Shown: positions 16,471 through 28,534, numbered from the stretch's first letter. The stretch: 34,072 nucleotides of DNA from Pseudomonadota bacterium (GCA_015222805.1 JADFVZ010000118.1:1-34072); one strand, 5' to 3'. Made by a program: numbers and translations. The notes: generated by a model not told the origin, from the letters alone.

Positions 16471-17241
16471 ATGGCAAGAATTATTGCAGTAGCAAACCAG
16501 AAAGGCGGTGTCGGCAAGACCACAACTGCGGTTAACCTGGCGGCAGCACTGGGAGAAATGAAGAAACGGGTGCTGCTGGTAGACATCGACCCCCAGGGTA
16601 ATGCCACCGTGGGCAGCGGCCTTAATCCGAAAGAACTTGAGTGGACTTCACTTGAGGTCTTGCTCAAAGAGTGCCGCGCAGAAGACGCAATTATCAACTG
16701 TGAAGCTGCGGGTTACAGTATTTTACCCTCAACCAACGACCTGGTAGCCGCTGAAATCGGCCTGATGGAAGTAGAGCATCGTGAGCTGGCCCTGAGCGCA
16801 GCGCTGGACCCGCTGGTAGATAACTATGCCTATATAATTATTGACTGCCCGCCCTCGCTGAACATGCTGACACTAAATGCATTGACTGCCGCTGATGGCG
16901 TGCTGATTCCTATGCAGTGCGAGTACTATGCCCTTGAAGGTCTTGCAGCGCTGATGAAAACCATCGAGCAGGTACGCCTGCATACCAATCCGCGCCTGCA
17001 GATCGAAGGCCTGGTGCGTACCATGTATGATGGTCGTAATAACCTGACCAACGAGGTTTCCCGCCAGTTGGTTGAGCATTTTGGTGAGCGTGTTTACCGT
17101 ACCCTGGTGCCGCGGAATGTGACTGTGGCCGAAGCCCCCAGCTTTGGCCTGCCCGTGGTTAAATACGACAAAAGTTCAAGGGGTGCAATTGCCTATCTTG
17201 GGCTGGCTGGAGAGATGGTTCGCCGTGCCGGCAGCCGATAA
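16471..17241 (+). CDS. parA: Chromosome partitioning ATPase ParA (Soj)
   Basis: 256 aa deviant-Walker ATPase. The P-loop is KGGVGKTTT (Lys11 and Lys16), followed by LLVDIDPQGNATVGSG (A') and YIIIDCPPSLNML (Walker B). It is the short chromosomal type without an N-terminal HTH. Its ATP-bound dimer binds DNA nonspecifically and moves ParB-parS complexes to segregate origins. It is followed by parB after 20 bases; this position beside rsmG is the standard near-origin locus. Confidence 0.97.
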   Translation: MARIIAVANQKGGVGKTTTAVNLAAALGEMKKRVLLVDIDPQGNATVGSGLNPKELEWTSLEVLLKECRAEDAIINCEAAGYSILPSTNDLVAAEIGLMEVEHRELALSAALDPLVDNYAYIIIDCPPSLNMLTLNALTAADGVLIPMQCEYYALEGLAALMKTIEQVRLHTNPRLQIEGLVRTMYDGRNNLTNEVSRQLVEHFGERVYRTLVPRNVTVAEAPSFGLPVVKYDKSSRGAIAYLGLAGEMVRRAGSR

Positions 17242-17261
17242 GCGTAGAAGAGATAGAGTTG

Positions 17262-18134
17262 ATGACTAAAAAAACGGCAAAAAAACCACATAAAAGAGCC
17301 CTTGGACGAGGCCTGGATGCTTTGATGGGCGGGCTTTCCGTCAGCCCGGAGCCGGGCAAAGACATCTACCGGGAAATTCCGCTGGATTTGCTCCAGAGCG
17401 GGCGCTACCAGCCGCGCTCGGTTATGGATCCGGAGCGCCTGCAGGAACTGGCGGACTCGATCACCGCCCAGGGTGTGGTGCAGCCAATTGTGGTTCGATC
17501 CATCGGCGCTGGCCGTTATGAAATAATCGCCGGTGAAAGACGCTGGCGGGCCTGTCAGATGGCCCGGCTTGATAACGTTCCGGCCATTGTCCGGGATGTT
17601 TCTGATGAAGCCACAGTGGCTATGGCGTTGATTGAAAATATCCAGCGTGAAGATTTAAATCCGCTGGAAGAGGCTGTTGCCCTGCGGCGTTTGCTGGATG
17701 AGTTTGGTTTAACCCACCTACAGGCAGCCGAGGCTGTCGGTCGCTCCCGTGCAGCTGTCAGCAACCTGCTGCGCCTGCTGGAGCTGGGTGATGAGGTTAA
17801 AAAGCTGGTAGACGAGCGAAAGCTGGACATGGGGCATGCGCGTGCATTGCTGGCGCTGCCGGTAGAAAAGCAATTGCCCGCAGCCCGTGAAGTTGTTTCC
17901 CGTGAACTCAGCGTGCGCCAGACCGAACAACTGGTTAAGCGCCTGCTGACTGGCGCACCGGTCAAGCCACCCAAACGTCGGGTCAGCCCGGATATCCAGC
18001 GCTTGCAGGATAAGCTCACCGAGCAGTTGGGTGCACGGGTACAGATCCAGCATCAGCCCAGCGGTCGCGGCAAGCTGATTATCCAGTACAACTCAGCCGA
18101 TGAGTTTGAAGGAATTCTCGAGCATATCAATTAA
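17262..18134 (+). CDS. parB: Chromosome partitioning protein ParB (Spo0J), parS-binding CTPase
   Basis: 290 aa from ATG 17262 (a TTG just upstream is in frame, but the ATG gives the usual MTKKTAKKPHKRALGRG start). The ParB/Srx-like domain includes GRYQPR, the box IIAGERRWRACQMA and the ENIQREDLNPLEEA region. The HTH is LTHLQAAEAVGRSRAAVSNLLRL, and a C-terminal dimerisation part follows. The ALGRGLDALMG motif near the N-terminus is the ParA-stimulating segment. No clear parS (TGTTTCACGTGAAACA-like) site is in the window; the best is a 12-of-16 match inside this gene at 17894-17909. Confidence 0.97.
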   Translation: MTKKTAKKPHKRALGRGLDALMGGLSVSPEPGKDIYREIPLDLLQSGRYQPRSVMDPERLQELADSITAQGVVQPIVVRSIGAGRYEIIAGERRWRACQMARLDNVPAIVRDVSDEATVAMALIENIQREDLNPLEEAVALRRLLDEFGLTHLQAAEAVGRSRAAVSNLLRLLELGDEVKKLVDERKLDMGHARALLALPVEKQLPAAREVVSRELSVRQTEQLVKRLLTGAPVKPPKRRVSPDIQRLQDKLTEQLGARVQIQHQPSGRGKLIIQYNSADEFEGILEHIN

Positions 18135-18238
18135 TAGGCTTGCTATCACTGATTGTGATCGCCCATTCATTATTTGGGGAATAACGAACCACCTGGCTTA
18201 TTACTTCATCCCCAGGCTCAACACCCTCAGGTCTCGTC

Positions 18239-18270
18239 ATCCCGGAACTGCGAATAGCAGGGTCCGGGAT
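18239..18270. repeat. Palindromic repeat of the CATCCCGGA...TCCGGGATCCAG kind
   Basis: ATCCCGGA and TCCGGGAT are perfect 8-bp arms, with an inner CTGC/GCAG stem around GAATA. The motif with flanking CGTC and CCAG resembles a type of intergenic palindromic repeat seen in many copies in other proteobacteria (from memory). Only this copy is in the window. Confidence 0.6.
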
Positions 18271-18354
18271 CCAGCAGGTATTTCAGCTCAGCATATTCGC
18301 TAGCGTTAACAACAGGCCCCCGCCCTTCTCTAAGAAAAACTTATGCTCACCGCA

Positions 18355-18384
18355 TTGCCCCCAAAACCCTCTAAATGGTACAAT
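18355..18384 (+). promoter_or_regulatory. Candidate promoter of the atp operon
   Basis: TTGCCC (4 of 6) is followed after 18 bases by TACAAT (5 of 6). It would give a leader of about 150 bases before atpI. The alternative TACAAT at 18518-18523 has no good -35. Confidence 0.35.
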
Positions 18385-18542
18385 TAACCGGATAAGGTCG
18401 CAGGTTCAGCTTTTGCACAAAAATATCTTGTGTTCGCTGGCTTCTTATATGAATAATTGCACGGACGACGGGCTAATAGTCGTATGACTTTTTGTCGGTT
18501 TTGGTCGTGTTGCTGTGTACAATAAGGTGGTGGAAGTTCCGC

Positions 18543-18971
18543 ATGAAAACGGCATTACCACTAGTACTCGCCCAGTTATTCGCCACCCTGGTTGCGGCTG
18601 CTGTCGGTTTGATATTCAATCCGGTAACGGCTTATTCCCTGTTGGTGGGAGGTTTAATCTGCGTAGTGCCGAATGCCTGGTTCGCCCTGCGTTTAACTTT
18701 GCAGGCGCGGCGCAGCAGCGGCAACCCGGAGGAAGATGCCGGACGCTTTGTTGCAGCGGCCTATAAAGGTGAAGCAATGAAGCTGTTGATGACCGGTGCG
18801 CTGTTTGCACTGGTATTTTCACAGCTGCAGCCGATTAACGTATTGGCGTTATTTGTTGGCTATATTATTTGCCTGCTGGTGAACTGGGCAGGCTTAATTT
18901 TTATTGATCGGAGCCCCATTAAAACGGTGCCGGCAGTAAAACAAGATAAATCAGAAAATATTAATAATTAG
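18543..18971 (+). CDS. atpI: ATP synthase protein I
   Basis: 142 aa, four hydrophobic segments (LPLVLAQLFATLVAAAVGLIF, AYSLLVGGLICVVPNAWFAL, LLMTGALFALVFSQL, VLALFVGYIICLLVNWAGL). AtpI is a non-essential assembly helper thought to promote formation of the c-ring. The start MKTALPLVL at 18543 is preferred because it matches the family N-terminus and has GGAAG 6 bases upstream; the frame stays open further upstream. It is the first gene of the atp operon. Confidence 0.9.
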   Translation: MKTALPLVLAQLFATLVAAAVGLIFNPVTAYSLLVGGLICVVPNAWFALRLTLQARRSSGNPEEDAGRFVAAAYKGEAMKLLMTGALFALVFSQLQPINVLALFVGYIICLLVNWAGLIFIDRSPIKTVPAVKQDKSENINN

Positions 18972-19829
<858 letters not shown>

Positions 19830-19899
19830 TTTGATTGATAGATTTTTTTAAGCTTTTTATTTTTAACTTTATGTAATAAATAATCCGTTACGGATGTAG

Positions 19900-20175
<276 letters not shown>

Positions 20176-20216
20176 TTGATAGTCATACTAAACAATGAAT
20201 AAAGCGAGGTAATGGC

Positions 20217-20687
20217 GTGAATATTAATATGACACTGATTGGACAGATGATCGCGATGATTGTTTTTGTCTGGTTCTGTATGAAATTCATCTGGCCACCG
20301 ATTATCACGGCCCTCGATGAGCGCCGTGCCAAAATTGCTGAAGGTCTGGCTGCCACTGATGAAGCGGCAAAAGCACTGGAAGTGGCAAATGTAGAAGCTG
20401 CAACGATTACAGATGAAGCCCGTGGCCGGGCCTCGGAAATTATCGAGCAGGGCAACCAGCGCGGTATTCAAATTCTCAGCCAGGCGAAAGATGAAGCCGT
20501 GGCTGAACGCGAACGCCAGGTATCTGCAGCGGATGCTGAAATCCAGCAAAGTGCGAACCATGCGCGTGAAGAACTGCGTAGTTCTGTAGCAACATTAGCG
20601 GTACTGGGTGCGGAGAGGTTGATCAACAAAGAAATTGATCCAAAAACCCATGAGCAGTTGCTGGAAAAACTGATCGCTGAAATTTAG
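20217..20687 (+). CDS. atpF: F1Fo ATP synthase subunit b
   Basis: 156 aa, the same length as E. coli b. One N-terminal helix ([21 protein letters not shown]) is followed by a long charged coiled coil ([21 protein letters not shown] onward) forming the peripheral stalk. The start is GTG at 20217, spaced 6 bases from GAGGT; it restores the family N-terminus [10 protein letters not shown], whereas the next ATG would remove four residues. Confidence 0.96.
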   Translation: MNINMTLIGQMIAMIVFVWFCMKFIWPPIITALDERRAKIAEGLAATDEAAKALEVANVEAATITDEARGRASEIIEQGNQRGIQILSQAKDEAVAERERQVSAADAEIQQSANHAREELRSSVATLAVLGAERLINKEIDPKTHEQLLEKLIAEI

Positions 20688-20698
20688 GTCTGAGACTG

Positions 20699-21235
20699 AT
20701 GAGTAATCTAACCAAACTGGCCCGGCCTTATGCAAAAGCTGCATTTGAAATAGCCCTCACAGATTCGGCCTTGGCTGAATGGAGTGAGATGCTAAGGAGT
20801 GCCGCTGCCATCGTTGCCAACCAGGATATTGAGAAACTGATTAGCAACCCCGGTGTAGCACAGGCGGAAGTGGCAAAACTTGTGATTGAAACAGGCGGTG
20901 ATCGCTTCTCAGTGAAGTTTGCCTATTTTATAAATGTGCTGGCAGACAATGAACGGCTTTCGCTGTTACCTGAAATCCAGTCAATGTTCGCCCGCTTACG
21001 CCAGGCAGAAGAGAAAGAGCTGGCGGTCAAAGTAGTTTCCGCAATTGAACTATCTGAAGACCAGAAAGAGCGGATGCGCGAAGCGCTGGCAAAACGGTTC
21101 GATCGTAATATTGAACTGCATGCAACAGTTGATCCGGCCTTGATTGGCGGTGCGGTGATCCATACCGGCGATATGGTGATAGACGGTTCGATAAAGGGCG
21201 AGCTGAATAAGCTTGCTGTACAGCTGGCAGACTGA
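20699..21235 (+). CDS. atpH: F1Fo ATP synthase subunit delta
   Basis: 178-aa soluble OSCP-like subunit joining F1 to the b-dimer stalk. LARPYAKAAFEIAL at the N-terminus, and PALIGGAVIHTGDMVIDGSIKGEL with the final LAVQLAD at the C-terminus, are diagnostic. It lies 11 bases after atpF. Confidence 0.96.
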   Translation: MSNLTKLARPYAKAAFEIALTDSALAEWSEMLRSAAAIVANQDIEKLISNPGVAQAEVAKLVIETGGDRFSVKFAYFINVLADNERLSLLPEIQSMFARLRQAEEKELAVKVVSAIELSEDQKERMREALAKRFDRNIELHATVDPALIGGAVIHTGDMVIDGSIKGELNKLAVQLAD

Positions 21236-21311
21236 TATTTAATTAATTTATAGCGGAGCGTGGCAGAGGATGCTCGTTTTCGTTGACATATAAAAACCAG
21301 GAAAGAAAAAG

Positions 21312-22859
21312 ATGCAAACGCAACTGAATCCATCAGAAATTTCGGAACTGATCAAAGAACGTGTAGAACAGTTTGAAGTCGTTTCCGAAGCCCGTAATGA
21401 AGGTACCGTCGTTAGTGTGGCGGACGGAATTATTCGAATCCATGGTCTCGATGATGCCATGCAGGGCGAAATGATTGAATTTCCAGACCAGGTGTATGGT
21501 TTGGCTATGAACCTGGAACGCGACTCAGTAGGTGTTGTGGTGCTGGGTGAATACGAAAACATTTCTGAAGGCGATATCGTCAAGTGTACCGGGCGTATTC
21601 TTGAAGTTCCGGTTGGCCGTGGCCTGCTGGGGCGTGTGGTTGATACTTTGGGTAACCCCATTGACGGCCAGGGTCCGATTGAGAATGACGGCTTTTCTCC
21701 GGTAGAGCGTGTTGCTCCCGGTGTAATTGAACGTCAATCCGTTTCTCAGCCAATGCAGACCGGTTTGAAAGCCATTGATGCGATGGTTCCGGTTGGTTGT
21801 GGCCAGCGTGAGTTGATTATTGGCGATCGCCAGACGGGTAAGTCAGCCATTGCCATTGATACCATTATTAACCAGAAGGGCAAAGGCATTACCTGTATTT
21901 ATGTTGCCATTGGCCAGAAGCAGTCAACCATTGCCAACGTAGTACATAAACTGGAAGAGCACGGCGCAATGGAACACACCATAGTAGTAGCAGCTGGTGC
22001 GGCAGATTCTGCAGCGATGCAGTATATGGCCCCGTATGCCGGTTGTGCCATGGGTGAGTACTTCCGCGATCGCGGTGAAGATGCACTGATTATTTATGAT
22101 GACCTGACCAAGCAGGCATGGGCCTACCGTCAGGTATCCCTGTTGCTGCGTCGTCCGCCGGGTCGCGAAGCTTATCCCGGTGATGTTTTCTACCTGCATT
22201 CACGCCTGCTGGAACGTGCTTCACGGGTAAATGTGGATTATGTTGAAAAATTCACCAACGGTGAAGTAAAAGGTAAAACCGGTTCATTAACCGCGCTACC
22301 CATTATTGAAACCCAGGCAGGTGACGTATCGGCTTTCGTGCCAACCAACGTAATTTCAATTACTGATGGTCAGATTTTCCTCGAGACTGATCTGTTTAAT
22401 GCGGGCATTCGTCCGGCGATTAATGCGGGTCTTTCAGTATCCCGTGTAGGTGGTGCAGCGCAGACTAAAATTATTAAGAAACTCGGCGGCGGTATTCGCC
22501 TGGCGCTGGCCCAGTATCGTGAGCTGGCAGCTTTTGCCCAGTTTGCTTCTGATCTGGATGAAGCTACCCGGGCCCAGTTGGAACGTGGTGAGCGGGTAAC
22601 CGACCTGATGAAACAGTTACAGTACAGCCCGCTGTCAACAGCGACTATGGCGGCATCTTTGTATGCCGCCAACGAAGGCTTCCTGGATGATGTGGATGTG
22701 AAAAAGATTGGTGATTATGAATCAGCCATGCACAGCTTCCTGGAAAGCAAATACCAGTCGTTGCTGGATACAATCAACGAGAAAGGCGACTGGAACGATG
22801 ATCTGGCAGCCCAGCTGAAAGCCGCACTTGAAGATTTCAAGGCAACCGGCAGCTATTAA
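21312..22859 (+). CDS. atpA: F1Fo ATP synthase subunit alpha
   Basis: 515-aa non-catalytic nucleotide-binding subunit of F1. Walker A is GDRQTGKSA (171-179; the last Thr of the usual GKT is Ser here), and the signature [39 protein letters not shown] is complete over roughly residues 263-301, including the arginine finger [10 protein letters not shown] region. N-terminal [17 protein letters not shown] contacts delta. It is preceded by GGAAAG and a 76-base gap. Confidence 0.97.
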   Translation: MQTQLNPSEISELIKERVEQFEVVSEARNEGTVVSVADGIIRIHGLDDAMQGEMIEFPDQVYGLAMNLERDSVGVVVLGEYENISEGDIVKCTGRILEVPVGRGLLGRVVDTLGNPIDGQGPIENDGFSPVERVAPGVIERQSVSQPMQTGLKAIDAMVPVGCGQRELIIGDRQTGKSAIAIDTIINQKGKGITCIYVAIGQKQSTIANVVHKLEEHGAMEHTIVVAAGAADSAAMQYMAPYAGCAMGEYFRDRGEDALIIYDDLTKQAWAYRQVSLLLRRPPGREAYPGDVFYLHSRLLERASRVNVDYVEKFTNGEVKGKTGSLTALPIIETQAGDVSAFVPTNVISITDGQIFLETDLFNAGIRPAINAGLSVSRVGGAAQTKIIKKLGGGIRLALAQYRELAAFAQFASDLDEATRAQLERGERVTDLMKQLQYSPLSTATMAASLYAANEGFLDDVDVKKIGDYESAMHSFLESKYQSLLDTINEKGDWNDDLAAQLKAALEDFKATGSY

Positions 22860-22896
22860 GCCGTCCCGTATAGTATAGATATAACGAGGCAAGAGA

Positions 22897-23763
22897 ATGT
22901 CAGGCGCTAGAGAAATTACAACCAAAATCAATAGTGTGAAGAACACCCGTAAGGTGACGAACGCACTGGAGATGGTATCGGCAGCCAAGATTCGCAAATC
23001 ACAGGATCTGATGCAGCACTCCCGTCCTTATGCGCGGATGATCCGACAGGTCATTTCGCATTTGTCGCGTGCCCAACCGGAGTATCGCCACCCGTTCACA
23101 CTTGAGCGCGAGGATGTTAAACGAGTTGGTTTTATTGTTGTATCCAGTGATCGTGGACTCTGTGGCGGCCTCAACAACAATTTGTTCCGCAGGCTGCTGA
23201 AAGAAATCGCTGAACTGCAGGCACAGGGTGTCGAAATTGATGTTGTCACTATCGGCAAAAAAGCCACCCAGTTTTTCAAGGGACTGAAAGTAAACTTACT
23301 TGCCAGCACCATTGATATAGGTGAAAAGCCACAGATTGCCGACCTTATCGGGCCGTTAAAAGTCCTGGGTGATAAATATCGGGAAGTTGGCCTCGATCGT
23401 GTAGTGCTGGCCTATAACCAGTTTGTTAATACCATGATTCAGGAACCAACCCTGGAAACCATCCTGCCGCTGCCGAAGGGTGATGATGATGAGATTACCG
23501 AGCTTTGGGACTATATTTATGAACCCGAAGCGCGTGACTTGCTCGATACCGTATTGCTACGCTATTTTGAGTCGCTGATTTTCCAGGCGGTACTGGAAAA
23601 CCTGGCTTCCGAACATGCAGCAAGAATGGTAGCGATGAAAGCCGCAACCGATAACGCGGGAGACCTGATCGACGAATTGCAGCTGGTTTATAACAAAGCC
23701 CGGCAGGCGTCTATTACCCAGGAATTATCAGAAATTGTGAGTGGTGCGGCGGCTGTTGAATAA
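22897..23763 (+). CDS. atpG: F1Fo ATP synthase subunit gamma
   Basis: 288-aa central-shaft subunit. The N-terminal helix [20 protein letters not shown] and the C-terminal helix [21 protein letters not shown] form the coiled-coil rotor; [14 protein letters not shown] is the conserved Rossmann-like patch. It lies 37 bases after atpA. Confidence 0.97.
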   Translation: MSGAREITTKINSVKNTRKVTNALEMVSAAKIRKSQDLMQHSRPYARMIRQVISHLSRAQPEYRHPFTLEREDVKRVGFIVVSSDRGLCGGLNNNLFRRLLKEIAELQAQGVEIDVVTIGKKATQFFKGLKVNLLASTIDIGEKPQIADLIGPLKVLGDKYREVGLDRVVLAYNQFVNTMIQEPTLETILPLPKGDDDEITELWDYIYEPEARDLLDTVLLRYFESLIFQAVLENLASEHAARMVAMKAATDNAGDLIDELQLVYNKARQASITQELSEIVSGAAAVE

Positions 23764-23818
23764 ACGCCTGTACTGCTGAATAAATTTATACTATTAGTCA
23801 TTAAAGTTTTGTAATTAG

Positions 23819-25219
<1,401 letters not shown>

Positions 25220-25261
25220 AGCTGCCAGGCTGATAATTATTAGCGAGTAGAGAGACAGAAC

Positions 25262-25687
25262 ATGTCGAAAACTATCCATTGTGACATCGTTAGTGCCGAA
25301 GGTGAGATTTTCTCCGGCACTGTAAAGATGGTCTTTGCCACCGGTGAAATGGGCGAGCTGGGTATTGCCCCTCGGCATACACCGTTACTGACACGCCTGA
25401 AGCCGGGTCTGGTTCGCGTACAGCTGGAAGAAGGTGGTGAAGAAGACTACTATGTTTCCGGCGGATTGATCGAAATCCAGCCGCATGTGGTAACCGTGCT
25501 GGCCGATACTGCCATCCGTGCCAGTCATCTCGATGAAGCTGCGGCTATCCAGGCCAAAGAAGAAGCAGAACGTACAATCGCTGATCAGCATGGCGAGATA
25601 GACATTGCCCAGGCACAGGCCAAGCTGGCTCAGGCTATCGCTGAAATCGCTGCATTACGGCAGTGGAAGAAAAGAATGAAGCATTAA
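25262..25687 (+). CDS. atpC: F1Fo ATP synthase subunit epsilon
   Basis: 141 aa. The N-terminal beta-sandwich (IHCDIVSAEGEIFSGTVKMV ... GELGIAPRHTPLLT ... YVSGGLIEIQPHVVTVLADTA) is followed by a C-terminal helical hairpin rich in Ala/Glu (IQAKEEAERTIADQ ...), the part that can inhibit ATP hydrolysis. It is the last gene of the operon; a terminator follows 28 bases later. Confidence 0.96.
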   Translation: MSKTIHCDIVSAEGEIFSGTVKMVFATGEMGELGIAPRHTPLLTRLKPGLVRVQLEEGGEEDYYVSGGLIEIQPHVVTVLADTAIRASHLDEAAAIQAKEEAERTIADQHGEIDIAQAQAKLAQAIAEIAALRQWKKRMKH

Positions 25688-25715
25688 TTCATAAATCAAA
25701 TATTAGATTTATCTT

Positions 25716-25743
25716 AAACGCCGGCCTTGTGTCGGTGTTTTTG
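25716..25743 (+). terminator. Rho-independent terminator of the atp operon
   Basis: AACGCCGGC-CTTGT-GTCGGTGTT forms a 9-bp stem with two G-T pairs and continues into TTTTT. It sits just after atpC. Confidence 0.8.
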
Positions 25744-25752
25744 TATCTGCAT

Positions 25753-25787
25753 GATAATGTTGATAAATCTGATAATAATATTATTCT
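25753..25787 (+). promoter_or_regulatory. GATAAT repeat cluster with overlapping promoter candidate (Fur-like operator?)
   Basis: GATAAT, GATAAA and GATAAT start at 25753, 25762 and 25771, exactly 9 bases apart, followed by the complement ATTATT at 25780. Iron-regulator Fur binds arrays of such hexamers; the best 19-base alignment (from 25753) matches the classical Fur box at 13 of 19. TTGATA (25760-25765), 16 bases, TATTCT (25782-25787) could be a promoter inside the cluster. The site precedes a TonB-dependent receptor. The stretch is AT-rich, so chance matches are more likely than usual. Confidence 0.4.
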
Positions 25788-25919
25788 CAAGCAGAAATGC
25801 TTCAACCTTTCAGCTTGTTTACAGTAGATATTTCTAATTTGTTAATTTGCAGTTAAATCCTGCTTCTGCTAACCTCGACCGGATTAACTAAACGTAGTGA
25901 AGCAGGAGAGGAGACAAAA

Positions 25920-28415
25920 GTGAGAAATATCTATAAGAAACTATTGCTGCCGGTGATGATTGCCGCAGCTTTACCCGTGACCGTACAGGCACAGGAAGAA
26001 AGTGAAAATATGCTGGAAGTGGTTGCCGTTACCGGTACACGTGTAAAGCATCGTAGTGTTGAGGATTCACCGGTACCGGTTGATGTGCTCAGTAGTGATG
26101 ACCTGTTAAATACAGGCGCAACCGAACTGGGTCGTGCACTGCAGGTGCTGGCTCCTTCATTTAACTTCTCCAGCTCGAGCATTTCAGATGGTTCTGATGC
26201 ATTGCGTCCTGCTACCTTGCGTGGACTTGGCCCGGATCAGACCCTGGTGCTGGTTAATGGCAAACGCCGCCATAACAGCTCATTGATCCATGTAAACACA
26301 TCAGTAGGTCGTGGTACCGCAGGTACCGATCTGAATGCAATTCCTATTTCAGCCATTCAACGTGTTGAAATTCTGCGTGACGGTGCTGCAGCACAATATG
26401 GTTCAGATGCTATCGCCGGGGTTATTAATATTGTCTTGCGTGATGCATCCGACGAAGGTTTTGTCGGTTTTGAAGCCGGTCAAACATATGAAGGCGACGG
26501 TACTACCTATATAGCAAATGCCAATAATGGCTTTGCCGTCGGTAGTGACGGTTTCCTTAATATGACCTATGAATATCGTAAACGCGATGCAACCAACCGT
26601 GCAGGCTTAAGCGGTAAGCGCCAGTACCCTTGTACTGACGGGGTTAATATAGATTATGGCTGTAGCGTGATTACTACTCTTGATCCACGTGAAGCAGACT
26701 TCGATCGCCAGAATTTCCGTATCGGTGATTCAGACTCCGAGCAGCATGCATTTGTGGCTAACTTTGCTTTACCGATGGGTGATGACGGGGAGCTGTATGC
26801 CTTCTTCACCTATTCAGAACGTGAGAATCAGTCCGGTGGCTTTTATCGGGCGGCAGTCGATTCCACCAAGACTATCCTCGCAGATTATCCGGACGGATTC
26901 CTACCCTTAATCAATACTACAATTGATGACTGGTCAGGCTTTGGCGGTTACCGCTTTACTATTAATGACTGGGATTACGATGCCAGCATCGGTACGGCTC
27001 GTAACAGCTTTAACTTCTTTATCAGCAACTCGCAGAATGCATCTTTAGGCCCCGGTAGCCAGACATCTGCAGATGCCGGTACACTGTATTTGACCCAGAC
27101 AACGGCTAACTTTGATGCCAGCAAGGTCTACTACAATAATAACCTGGCCCTTAACGTGGCCTGGGGTGCTGAATATCGCCAAGATGACTATCGGATTATT
27201 CCCGGGGAACCCGCTTCCTATGTCAATGGCGGAGCAGTAAACCCGGTGACTGGTCAGGACTATAATGCCGGCTTCCAGGTTTTCCGCGGATTCTCTCCCC
27301 GCAATGCGGTAGAAGAAGATCGTAATTCCTATGCATTGTATCTGGATATTGAAAAAGAACTCAGTGAAAAGTGGTTGCTGGCAGGTGCTCTACGCTATGA
27401 AGATTACAGCGACTTTGGCAGCGTCGTAATAGGCAAGCTATCAACTCGTTATGAAATCAGCGATTCATTTGCCTTAAGGGGTTCAGCCTCAACCGGTTTC
27501 CGTGCTCCTTCTATGCAGCAGTTGTACTTCAACAGCATTAGTACCCAGTTTGTTTCCGGTCCTAATGGTGGCCTGATTGCTGAAGAACGCGGTACCTTCC
27601 GAAATGACAGTGACGTTGCGGCAGCCGTTGGTGTTCCAGAACTGAAAGAAGAAGAGTCGGTTAACTTTTCTGTCGGTTTTACCTTCGATCCTGACAATGC
27701 CTGGGTATTCTCAGCCGATTACTACTTTATTGATATTGAAGACCGGATCATCCTCTCGGGCGCAATTAAAACCAGCAACCCTGTATTACCACCGGGTGTT
27801 GTTGCCGGTATGGAAGCGCTGGGAATCACCTCTGCCCAGTTCTTTACCAATGCGGGTTCAACTGAGACCTCGGGTATCGACCTGGTTGCCACCTGGGGCA
27901 CAGAGTTCAGTAATGGTACCAGCTACGACTTTGCCGGTTCAGCAAACTGGACTGAAACCACAGTTGGCAAGGGTGTAAATACATCTGGCCTGCCTGATGG
28001 CCTTGCAGACGTGCTGTTTACGTCGCAGGATCAATCCATGATTGAAGAATGGCAGCCTACCACGCACTTCTCATTGACTAATACCTTTGAGCAGAATGCA
28101 TGGCGCGGTGTACTGCAGCTGAGCTACTTCGGTGAATATACCGTTGAAGAAGGCAATGGCGACCGCCAGACCTTTGGTGGTAAAGGCCTGGTTGATGCTT
28201 CAGTCAGCTATGCATTCAACGGCGGCTTTGTGTTGACCCTGGGTGCAAACAACCTCTTTGATACCATGCCTGACAAGAACAAGATCGGTCAGTCACGTGG
28301 TGGTACCATCGACGGTATTGTTGATTCTCCAGGAGTATTCACTTACTCACGGCGTTCAGCGCCATTTGGTATCAACGGCGGTTACTACTACCTTAAGGGT
28401 GTGTATCGCTTCTGA
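25920..28415 (+). CDS. TonB-dependent outer-membrane receptor, substrate unknown
   Basis: 831 aa with GTG start; GAGGAG lies 6 bases upstream. The signal peptide is cut after about residue 25 (LPVTVQA). The mature N-terminus LEVVAVTGTRVKHRS is a TonB-box-like segment. The plug domain follows (about 45-175: SPVPVDVLSSDDL, RGLGPDQTLVLVNGKRRH, IQRVEILRDGAAAQYGSDAIAGVINIVL). The rest is a barrel ending in Phe (GVYRF). A cysteine pair (YPCTDG ... YGCSV) may form a disulfide in an outer loop. Such receptors import siderophores, B12, oligosaccharides or other large ligands; there are no linked genes to say which. It is bracketed by terminators, so it is monocistronic, between two core operons. Confidence 0.92.
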   Translation: MRNIYKKLLLPVMIAAALPVTVQAQEESENMLEVVAVTGTRVKHRSVEDSPVPVDVLSSDDLLNTGATELGRALQVLAPSFNFSSSSISDGSDALRPATLRGLGPDQTLVLVNGKRRHNSSLIHVNTSVGRGTAGTDLNAIPISAIQRVEILRDGAAAQYGSDAIAGVINIVLRDASDEGFVGFEAGQTYEGDGTTYIANANNGFAVGSDGFLNMTYEYRKRDATNRAGLSGKRQYPCTDGVNIDYGCSVITTLDPREADFDRQNFRIGDSDSEQHAFVANFALPMGDDGELYAFFTYSERENQSGGFYRAAVDSTKTILADYPDGFLPLINTTIDDWSGFGGYRFTINDWDYDASIGTARNSFNFFISNSQNASLGPGSQTSADAGTLYLTQTTANFDASKVYYNNNLALNVAWGAEYRQDDYRIIPGEPASYVNGGAVNPVTGQDYNAGFQVFRGFSPRNAVEEDRNSYALYLDIEKELSEKWLLAGALRYEDYSDFGSVVIGKLSTRYEISDSFALRGSASTGFRAPSMQQLYFNSISTQFVSGPNGGLIAEERGTFRNDSDVAAAVGVPELKEEESVNFSVGFTFDPDNAWVFSADYYFIDIEDRIILSGAIKTSNPVLPPGVVAGMEALGITSAQFFTNAGSTETSGIDLVATWGTEFSNGTSYDFAGSANWTETTVGKGVNTSGLPDGLADVLFTSQDQSMIEEWQPTTHFSLTNTFEQNAWRGVLQLSYFGEYTVEEGNGDRQTFGGKGLVDASVSYAFNGGFVLTLGANNLFDTMPDKNKIGQSRGGTIDGIVDSPGVFTYSRRSAPFGINGGYYYLKGVYRF

Positions 28416-28436
28416 TCCATATAAGTTCAGTAAGTC

Positions 28437-28468
28437 AAAAAACGCGGCAGGGATGCCGCGTTTTTTTT
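28437..28468 (+). terminator. Rho-independent terminator of the TonB-dependent receptor gene
   Basis: AACGCGGCA-GGGA-TGCCGCGTT is a perfect 9-bp stem, extended by flanking A and T runs, and ends in eight T. The A-run on the left would also let it work in the minus direction. Confidence 0.92.
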
Positions 28469-28525
28469 GGCCGGGAAATAATCCTGGCCGATGCCTGTTC
28501 TGTTCATGCTGGATCAAGCTGGCAC

Positions 28526-28534
28526 TGATATAAT
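28526..28534 (+). promoter_or_regulatory. Extended -10 promoter of glmU-glmS
   Basis: TGATATAAT fits the extended -10 (TG-n-TATAAT) exactly; no good -35 is visible, which is acceptable for this promoter class. The leader to the glmU ATG would be only about 20 bases. Confidence 0.6.

Larger units (their letters stand above)
18135..18542. other. Non-coding stretch between parB and atpI
   Basis: 408 bases without a convincing coding frame. It holds a palindromic repeat (18239-18270), a promoter candidate (18355-18384) and a second TACAAT at 18518-18523 close to atpI. No parB terminator with a T-run is seen. The AT content rises towards atpI. Confidence 0.6.

Noticed and set aside
17894-17909. 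Possible parS site inside parB (TGTTTCCCGTGAACTC)
   Set aside because: Only 12 of 16 positions fit the consensus and the right arm fails. The bases code conserved ParB residues, so chance is likely. Genuine parS sites are probably outside the window.
18135-18542. Small gene or tRNA in the parB-atpI gap
   Set aside because: No cloverleaf, no open frame with a ribosome binding site and no family resemblance seen.
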